From an uncultured Gemmatimonadota bacterium (GTDB lineage Bacteria > Gemmatimonadota > Gemmatimonadetes > Gemmatimonadales > Gemmatimonadaceae), in assembly GCA_946478895.1 (NCBI GenBank), contig CAMLDY010000133.1, positions 1-6,154 on the forward strand: DNA of 6,154 bases, read 5' to 3'. How positions within the stretch are numbered: position 1 is the stretch's first letter; every line of letters starts with the position of its first letter. Positions 1 to 4,893 of the stretch are shown in pieces. The position numbers and the translations under genes were made by a program. Under the pieces are notes generated by a model. It saw nothing but the letters and a program-made list of their open reading frames with translations. It had not been told where the DNA came from and ran no database searches.

Positions 1-186
1 CTGAACGGGTGCGAGACGTCAGTGGCATAGATGCGAGTGATCGGTTCACAACGTCGGGACGTTTCTACTCGCCCTCAGCGCACAAGCGGTTGCCTGTGCT
101 GGGACCGCCACCTCGAGACGTCCCGACGTAGTGAACTGCAAACTGGCGACGCCGCTACTCGCGACTGGCACCCGTTCCGTTGCAGT
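1..186 (-). repeat. Long nested palindrome, copy E1 (left end cut by window)
   Basis: This is a large imperfect palindrome centred near 89.5 and related to the copy at 2814-3006. By symmetry about 8 bp of its left end lie outside the window. Three nested pairings are visible. The outer one pairs the GAACGGGTGC at 3-12 with GCACCCGTTC near 168-177. The middle one pairs 44-62 with 118-136 (19 bp, one mismatch, around an ACGTCGGGACGT motif). The core is a hairpin at 80-99 with an eight-base-pair stem. The outer pairing decays beyond its tip. Read on the minus strand, in the direction of the thioredoxin gene, it aligns with E2. Its proximal arm begins with the same 19 bases as E2 and shares AGTAGCG, and its distal arm (30 down to 3) matches E2 2970-2997 at 27 of 28 positions. 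It starts 15 nt after the thioredoxin stop. It has no poly-T tract and no convincing ORF. It could be a REP/BIME-like or MITE-like element, or a structured 3' UTR; the function is unknown. Confidence 0.85.
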
Positions 187-192
187 TCAGCA

Positions 193-207
193 GTGTAGCA
201 GCTACAC
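193..207. repeat. Short palindrome over the thioredoxin stop codon
   Basis: GTGTAGC-A-GCTACAC is a perfect 7+7 inverted repeat with a one-base centre. It contains the TAG stop of the thioredoxin gene (202-204) and lies directly beside E1. The centre is too short for a good RNA loop, so a protein-binding site or chance are the likelier readings. It is seen directly in the sequence; no role is established. Confidence 0.4.
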
Positions 208-756
208 CCCACCCGCCGCTCTCACCGGCCCCCTCGCGCAGCACTCCTCGAGCATCGCCACGATCTCGCCCATCGTGCTCAATCCCTTGTCGCGCGCGTA
301 AAAAGAGCGAACCTCGCGGTAGCGATCCTCCTTGGGCAAGGCCAGTCCTTTCTCGATCACCCACTTCTGGAGTTCGCGCGGTCGCGGTCCCCACCAGCCG
401 CACTCCTCGAATTTCTGATTCAACAGGATCACGATCGGGATCGATCGCGATTGCCCGGTCAAATGGGTGTCCATGATATCGAGATTCTCATCGCGCGCGA
501 GAATGCGCATGTCCATGTTGCTCACCGACTCGGCGAGCTTCTCGATCAGCGGGACGATGTTGACCGCGTCCCCACACCAATCCTCGCTCAGCACCAGCAG
601 ATGCCAGTGGCCGTGGAGAGCCTCGACGCGCGCCGACATTTCGATCGGGACGACGGCGCGCTTGTAGATCGCGAGCCACAGCTCGCGGTTCTTGATCGGG
701 CGGGCAATGAATTCGGCGAAGTTCTCGCCGTCACAGTATCTGGCCTTTGTTATCAC
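202..756 (-). CDS. Thioredoxin-like fold protein, single-Cys WCGDA active site
   Basis: This encodes a 184-residue cytoplasmic protein of the thioredoxin superfamily, closest in my recognition to the Thioredoxin_9 type. A strand (LLVL) leads into SEDWCGDA at residues 57-64, which is the position of a thioredoxin CXXC. Here only C61 is present and the second Cys is replaced by A64, so classical dithiol exchange at this site is not possible. RSIPIVILLN around residues 104-113 carries the cis-Pro (P107) expected of the fold. GWWGPRPRELQKWV and a YREVRSFYARDKG tail follow; I recall these as typical of homologues in Gemmatimonadota-like genomes. The GTG at 756 is chosen as start. It lies 10 nt after the elaA stop, and an AGG overlapping that stop (766-768) sits 9 nt before it. 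The ATG at 834 would overlap elaA by 68 bp and add residues unlike the family. It is probably cotranscribed with elaA. Substrate and partner are unknown. Confidence 0.88.
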   Translation of the reverse strand: MITKARYCDGENFAEFIARPIKNRELWLAIYKRAVVPIEMSARVEALHGHWHLLVLSEDWCGDAVNIVPLIEKLAESVSNMDMRILARDENLDIMDTHLTGQSRSIPIVILLNQKFEECGWWGPRPRELQKWVIEKGLALPKEDRYREVRSFYARDKGLSTMGEIVAMLEECCARGPVRAAGGV

Positions 757-765
757 GTTGGTTGA

Positions 766-768
766 CCT
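766..768 (-). promoter_or_regulatory. Ribosome binding site for the thioredoxin-like gene
   Basis: AGG on the minus strand overlaps the elaA TAG stop and lies 9 nt upstream of the GTG at 756. This stop/start arrangement fits translational coupling with elaA and supports the GTG start over the upstream ATG at 834. The site is short, so the call is modest. Confidence 0.4.
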
Positions 769-1282
769 ATCGAACCATGTCGACGTGCATGATTCCGTCT
801 TCGTCGTACGGCGCGGACACGACAGTGAATCCAAAGCCGATGTAGAAATCCACCAGGCGCTGCTGCGCTGCGATCTTGATGCGCTGACCCGGCATGAGTA
901 TCTCCGTGCGGCGCAATCCTTCGGCCATCAGAGCTCTGCCGATCCCGGTCCCTCTAACCGAAGGTGCGGTGACGATCCGGCCGATCGACCCCTCGGTGTA
1001 CCGGACGCCCGGCTCGAACACGCGTGCGTACGCAACGAGATCACGCTTGCCATCTGTCTCGTACCAGCCGAGGAGGTGCCACGCGTTGGGGTCGCGACCG
1101 TCGGCGTCGGGGTAGGGGCACTGTTGCTCGACGACGAACACAGCCTCGCGGAGCCTCACGATCGCGTAGAGCTGCTCGGGACTGAGCTCGCTGAAGCGCG
1201 ACCACTGCCAGACGATTTGATCGCCGCGTGGTGCGTCGATCCGCGCAGGTCCGGACGCTGGCGGTGAGCTTGTCTTGGTCAA
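767..1282 (-). CDS. elaA: ElaA-family GNAT N-acetyltransferase
   Basis: This encodes a 171-residue GCN5-related acetyltransferase that would use acetyl-CoA to acetylate an unidentified amine substrate in the cytoplasm. The match to E. coli ElaA runs through nearly the whole length: SELSPEQLYAIVRLREAVFVVEQ (residues 31-53), CPYPDADG (55-62), LGWYE (71-75), LVAYARVF (82-89), and the C-terminal YDEDGIMHVDM (159-169). The acetyl-CoA pyrophosphate loop is VRGTGIGRALM at 109-119. About 20 residues at the N terminus precede the usual family start and are rich in Ser, Pro and Gly. TTG at 1282 is the only canonical start codon in frame between the upstream TAG and the conserved region, and it has a strong AGGGA six bases before it. 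The gene is divergent from the M28 peptidase across a 52-bp gap and leads into the thioredoxin-like gene. The physiological substrate of ElaA is not known to me. Confidence 0.92.
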   Translation of the reverse strand: MTKTSSPPASGPARIDAPRGDQIVWQWSRFSELSPEQLYAIVRLREAVFVVEQQCPYPDADGRDPNAWHLLGWYETDGKRDLVAYARVFEPGVRYTEGSIGRIVTAPSVRGTGIGRALMAEGLRRTEILMPGQRIKIAAQQRLVDFYIGFGFTVVSAPYDEDGIMHVDMVR

Positions 1283-1288
1283 TGCGCG

Positions 1289-1293
1289 TCCCT
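1289..1293 (-). promoter_or_regulatory. Strong Shine-Dalgarno that fixes the elaA TTG start
   Basis: AGGGA on the minus strand is six bases before the TTG at 1282. An in-frame TAG overlaps its first bases (TAGGGA), so translation in this frame cannot start further upstream. This makes the rare TTG the only supported start for elaA. Confidence 0.7.
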
Positions 1294-1334
1294 ATTCTGA
1301 GCAGTTGAACCCGTCCTCACTCGGAAAAAATAAC

Positions 1335-2810
1335 ATGCGCCGGAACGTGCTCGTCGTGCTCGCAGTTGGGCTGGCCTCTTCATTGTCCTGTGCGCCACAG
1401 GGTCTCCAACCCGCAAATGGTGCCGCGCCCGTGACCGGCATGCCGCCGGGCGGTTTTGTTCCGAGCGCAACCCTCGTTTCGCCCGGCACTCTCAGCACCA
1501 CCATCGGATTGAAAGAGGATCCTGCGCTCGCCGCGACGATCGCTGACATCTCCGCGTCGGAAATCCGCGCCACCGATTCCGCGCTCGTCTCCTTCGGCAC
1601 GCGCCACGCCATGAGCGACACCCTGAGCGCCACCCGCGGCATCGGCGCCGCGCGTCGATATCTGTTCGCGAAACTCGATGGCTACAGCCAGGCGTGCGGC
1701 GGCTGCATGCGCGTCGAGTACGACGGCGAGATGATGGAGATGCGAGGGCACCCCCAGCGCCCAATGGTCAACATCGTCGACGTCGAAGCGTGGCTGCCCG
1801 GACGCGATACCATGCGCGTGGTCGTGATCGGCGGCCACTATGATTCATGTGGCTGCGCCCGCACCGACATTGGCCCGCTCGCGCGGTTCGAGGCTACCCA
1901 GGACGCGCCCGGCGCCGACGACGATGGCTCGGGAACTTCGGCAGTGATGGAGCTTGCACGCGTCTTCTCGAAACATTTTCCGCACGGGCTCGACGCGACG
2001 ATCATCTTCGTTGCGTACAGCGGCGAAGAACAGGGGCTCTACGGCTCGACCCACCTCGCCAATCGCCTCCACGCCGCGGGCTACAACGTCGTCGCTGCCT
2101 TCACCGACGACATCGTCGGCAACGTCGTCGCGGACGACGGTACCACCGATTCCACCAGCATGCGGATCTACGGCGCCGATCCGGACAACGGCTCCAGCCG
2201 CGAGCTGGCGCGCTACGCCTGGGCGACCGGCCAGATCTACAACCCAGGCTTCGAGGTGCTACCGGTGTTCCGCCTGGATCGCATCGGCCGCGGTGGCGAC
2301 CACATTCCCTTCGTCAGGCTCGGCGATCCGGGGCTTCGGTTCAGCGAGCGTCTGGAGAACTACAAGCGGCAGCATCTTCCCACCGACGATTTCGCGCACG
2401 TGAATTTCGGCTACGTTGCCAACGTCGCGCGCATCAACGCGTCGGTGGTCGGCTCGCTTGCCGCCGCACCGGCCGCCCCGCTCGCCTACGCGCGGCGCGA
2501 TCGCGCTTCGGGCGGCCAGAAGTGGATGCTGCAATGGAAGCCGATAACCGGCGCGTCGAGCTATGAGGTTCTCTTCCGCCGCACCTACGCTCCGACCTAC
2601 GAAAAGATTTATCCAGTCGGCGACACCACTTCGTTCCTGCTCCCCGACCAGCTCGACGATGGCTGGGCAGCGGTGCGCTCGGTCGGCGCGAACGGGGCGA
2701 GGTCGTTGACCGGCGCGGTGCCTCCACCCTGCCCGATCCTCAGCACCCACGCTGATTCAGTCGCAGCCGGAGATTTGCTTCGGAACTGCATCAGGGCGGC
2801 CGGTCGATAA
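1335..2810 (+). CDS. Secreted M28-family zinc aminopeptidase with FN3-like C-terminal domain
   Basis: This encodes a 491-residue exported metallopeptidase of family M28, expected to remove N-terminal residues from peptides with two zinc ions. Residues 1-19 (RR, then VLVVLAVGLASSLSC) form a signal peptide. C19 could be lipidated, but the lipobox is imperfect. The M28 ligand set is visible in order: H168 in GGHYDS, D196 in GADDDGSG, the E231-E232 pair in YSGEEQG, D259 in TDDIVGN and H347 in RQHLPTDD. GGDHIPF (320-326) matches the usual DH loop. Residues about 382-460 (KWMLQWKPITGASSYEVLFRR, then GWAAVRSVGANG) resemble a fibronectin type III domain. Two cysteine clusters, CGGC (121-124) and CGC (172-174), flank the first ligands. 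The ATG at 1335 is chosen because it begins the signal peptide and has GGA 9 nt upstream. The in-frame TTG at 1275 would bury the signal and overlap elaA. Substrate is not determinable here. Confidence 0.92.
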   Translation: MRRNVLVVLAVGLASSLSCAPQGLQPANGAAPVTGMPPGGFVPSATLVSPGTLSTTIGLKEDPALAATIADISASEIRATDSALVSFGTRHAMSDTLSATRGIGAARRYLFAKLDGYSQACGGCMRVEYDGEMMEMRGHPQRPMVNIVDVEAWLPGRDTMRVVVIGGHYDSCGCARTDIGPLARFEATQDAPGADDDGSGTSAVMELARVFSKHFPHGLDATIIFVAYSGEEQGLYGSTHLANRLHAAGYNVVAAFTDDIVGNVVADDGTTDSTSMRIYGADPDNGSSRELARYAWATGQIYNPGFEVLPVFRLDRIGRGGDHIPFVRLGDPGLRFSERLENYKRQHLPTDDFAHVNFGYVANVARINASVVGSLAAAPAAPLAYARRDRASGGQKWMLQWKPITGASSYEVLFRRTYAPTYEKIYPVGDTTSFLLPDQLDDGWAAVRSVGANGARSLTGAVPPPCPILSTHADSVAAGDLLRNCIRAAGR

Positions 2811-2813
2811 TTG

Positions 2814-3006
2814 ACTGCAACGGAACGGGTGCGAGACGTCAGTAGCGTAGATGCCAGGGATTGGTTCACTACGTCGGGACGTCACTGATGGCATTCGCGG
2901 CACAGGCAGCTGCTTGTGCTCCAAATGCGACCGGTGACGTCCCGGCGTAGTGAACCAACGAGCTGCCGACTATGCCACTGACATCTCGCACCCGTTCCGT
3001 TGCAGT
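2814..3006 (+). repeat. Long nested palindrome, copy E2 (complete)
   Basis: This complete 193-bp element begins 3 nt after the M28 peptidase stop. Outer arms 2814-2850 and 2970-3006 pair over 37 bp with three mismatches; each end reads ACTGCAACGGAACGGGTGCG inward. Middle arms 2861-2885 and 2934-2958 pair over 25 bp with one mismatch (a G.U wobble as RNA). The core hairpin at 2900-2919 has an eight-base-pair stem with one G.U and a CAGC/GCTG-type tip. The arms are separated by poorly matching bulges of about 10 and 14 bases. It is related to E1 but lies on the opposite strand. I see no target-site duplication and no T-run after the arms, so a standard intrinsic terminator is not supported. As RNA it could form one rod about 95 bp long. 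It could be a non-autonomous mobile repeat, an mRNA-stabilising 3' structure, or both. Confidence 0.88.
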
Positions 3007-3031
3007 TCTCCCGCCTGCCGCCCCCTCCCCC

Positions 3032-3037
3032 TATAAT
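3032..3037 (+). promoter_or_regulatory. Consensus -10 box TATAAT just before the GH3 gene
   Basis: A perfect TATAAT stands in a C-rich stretch between E2 and the GH3 gene, with its last base 5 nt before the ATG at 3043. Transcription would then start at or next to the A of the ATG, giving a leaderless mRNA. In keeping with that, no purine-rich Shine-Dalgarno is visible upstream of the ATG. A -35 box at the usual spacing is not recognisable; TTGCAG at the E2 end (3000-3005) is 26 bp away, which is too far. Confidence 0.42.
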
Positions 3038-3042
3038 CCGAA

Positions 3043-4890
3043 ATGTCCTCAAAACTCCCGGCCTCGATCCTCGCCGCTCTCATCGCCTGCGCTCCGGCTT
3101 CCACCACCTTCTCCCCGCCTCTCGCCCCCGGCGTCGATCCCTCCGCGCGCAACCTCCTCGGCCCCGCCAACCCCGGCGCCAATTCCCCGCTCTCGAGCGC
3201 CGACCAGCGCTGGGTCGATAACACCCTCGCGTCGCTCACCCTCCGCCAAAAAGTCGGACAGCTGATCATGCCGTGGGTCGGTGGCGACTACGCCGCCGTC
3301 GGCTCCCCGGAATTCGAGGAAGTGCGCAAATGGGTCGAGGACGACCAGGTCGGGGCCCTCGTGCTCTCCATCGGAATGCCGCTCAGCTACGCCGCAAAGC
3401 TGAACGAGCTGCAAACGCGGGCGAGAGTTCCTTTGCTCATCGCTTCCGACATGGAGAACGGTCCGGGCATGCGCCTCGGCAACATCTACGCGCTGCCATC
3501 GCTCCTTCCCCAGGGCGGTGGCACCGTCTTCCCGCCGGTGATGGCGCTTGGCGCGACCGGCTCCGAGGACCTCGCGTTCAAGCTCGGTCAGGTGCTTGGC
3601 AGCGAAGCGAGAGCCATCGGCGTGCACATGGCGTTCGGTCCCGTGCTCGACGTGAACTCGAATCCGCTCAACCCGATCATCAACACCCGGTCGTTCGGCG
3701 AAAATCCACAGCTGGTGAGCCGTCTCGCGCAGGCGTACATCCGCGGCGCGCGGTCGATGGGATTGATGACGACCGGAAAACATTTTCCGGGACACGGCGA
3801 TACCGACGTCGATTCGCATCTCGAGCTGCCGACGATTCGCGCCGATCGCGCGCAGCTCGATTCCATCGATCTGCCGCCGTTTCGAGCCGCGGTCGCCGAG
3901 AATGTCGATGCGATCATGACCGCGCACATTGCGGTGGTCGGTGTCGAAGGACCAAACGCCGGCCCCGCGACGCTCTCTCCGCGGTTCATGACGGGTATTC
4001 TGCGCGACGAAATGCACTTCCCCGGCATCCTCTTCACCGACGCCATGACGATGGGTGGAGTAGCGAAGCGCTACGGCGCCACCGAGCCGCTCATCCTCGC
4101 TCTCGAGGCCGGAGCGGACGTTCTGTTGATGCCCCACAGCGTCCCCGAAGCGATTACGACCGTCGTCGACGCCGTCCACAGCGGAAGGCTCACCGAGGCG
4201 CGCATCGATTCATCGGTGCGCCGCATCCTGACGGCAAAGGCCCGCGCCGGACTGCGCACCGGCAGGCTCGTGGACCTCAACGCCGTCGATCGAATCGTCG
4301 ATATCCCGGCTCACACAAAGATCGCCGACGAGATCGCGGAGAAATCCATCACCCTGGCGATCGACAAGCAGAACCTCGTGCCCCTGGCGCTCGACTCGTC
4401 GAAGCGAGTCCTCGCCATCACCTACGCCGACCCGTCCGATCTGGTCGCGGGCCGGACCTTCAACGGCATCCTCGCCGACAGCATCCGCGGCCTTCAGATG
4501 GCGCGGGTCGACACCCGCACCACCCCCGCCGAGTACGGCGAACTGGCCTCGCGAGCCGATTCGGCAGACGTCATCGTGGTCTCGGCATACGTTTCCCCCC
4601 GCGCATTCGCGGGGTCGGTGGGCGCCGAGGGCGATTTCGGGCCATTTGTCGAAAAACTGGCGTTGTCCGGGAAGCCCATAATCGTCCTCTCATTTGGGAG
4701 CCCGTATCTCCTCAGCGCGTTTCCTTCGGTGTCGTCCTACCTGCTGGCCTGGGGTGGCGCGCCGGTGAGTCAGCGTGCCGCCGCCCTGGCCTTGCTGGGC
4801 GACCGTGAGATCAGCGGGCACCTGCCAATCTCGCTCCCACCGACGGTTTCGTTCGGCGCGGGCGTACACAGGACCCAGATGCGGATGTAA
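3043..4890 (+). CDS. nagZ: GH3 beta-N-acetylhexosaminidase (NagZ-type, two-domain), lipoprotein
   Basis: This encodes a 615-residue family 3 glycosidase expected to release terminal GlcNAc from muropeptides or related chitooligosaccharides. Residues 1-16 are a short signal ending in the good lipobox LIAC (C16), so it is probably membrane-anchored outside the cytoplasm. The catalytic barrel spans about 55-410. KHFPGHGDTDVDSH at 246-259 is the NagZ signature, with the D257/H259 acid-base dyad that separates hexosaminidases from beta-glucosidases. FTDAMTM at 331-337 carries the nucleophile D333. SDMENGPG (135-142) and NTRSFGENP (214-222) are further conserved loops. Residues about 430-600 form a second alpha/beta domain, so it is of the long, B. 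subtilis-type architecture rather than the single-domain E. coli enzyme of about 340 residues. The start is supported by the signal peptide. The serine hydrolase gene follows after 3 nt. The GH3 family and NagZ subtype are secure; the exact natural substrate is inferred. Confidence 0.92.
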   Translation: MSSKLPASILAALIACAPASTTFSPPLAPGVDPSARNLLGPANPGANSPLSSADQRWVDNTLASLTLRQKVGQLIMPWVGGDYAAVGSPEFEEVRKWVEDDQVGALVLSIGMPLSYAAKLNELQTRARVPLLIASDMENGPGMRLGNIYALPSLLPQGGGTVFPPVMALGATGSEDLAFKLGQVLGSEARAIGVHMAFGPVLDVNSNPLNPIINTRSFGENPQLVSRLAQAYIRGARSMGLMTTGKHFPGHGDTDVDSHLELPTIRADRAQLDSIDLPPFRAAVAENVDAIMTAHIAVVGVEGPNAGPATLSPRFMTGILRDEMHFPGILFTDAMTMGGVAKRYGATEPLILALEAGADVLLMPHSVPEAITTVVDAVHSGRLTEARIDSSVRRILTAKARAGLRTGRLVDLNAVDRIVDIPAHTKIADEIAEKSITLAIDKQNLVPLALDSSKRVLAITYADPSDLVAGRTFNGILADSIRGLQMARVDTRTTPAEYGELASRADSADVIVVSAYVSPRAFAGSVGAEGDFGPFVEKLALSGKPIIVLSFGSPYLLSAFPSVSSYLLAWGGAPVSQRAAALALLGDREISGHLPISLPPTVSFGAGVHRTQMRM

Positions 4891-4893
4891 ACC

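Noticed and set aside
757..834. ATG at 834 as the start of the thioredoxin-like protein
   Set aside because: The extra 26 residues overlap elaA and read as its out-of-frame shadow; the GTG at 756 sits correctly after the elaA stop.
1275..1334. Upstream TTG start for the M28 peptidase, adding 20 residues
   Set aside because: It would overlap the elaA start region and put a polar segment ahead of a clear signal peptide; the ATG at 1335 has its own GGA.
1..3006. A composite transposon bounded by E1 and E2 in opposite orientation
   Set aside because: There is no transposase between them, the enclosed genes are ordinary housekeeping or envelope types, and each element sits neatly after a stop codon. 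They look like independent copies.
2814..3006. E2 as a standard intrinsic terminator or a CRISPR repeat pair
   Set aside because: No T-rich run follows any of the stems, and there are no regularly spaced short direct repeats with spacers.
3049..4179. Long open frame antisense to the GH3 gene (376 residues)
   Set aside because: Its translation is rich in Arg, His and Gly with no recognisable motif, as expected for the mirror of a GC-rich coding sequence; the GH3 frame has full catalytic motifs.
4597..4614. Perfect hairpin CCCCGCG-CATT-CGCGGGG inside the GH3 gene
   Set aside because: It lies in ordinary coding sequence for the C-terminal domain, with no T-run and no second copy; at this GC content such a stem can arise by chance.
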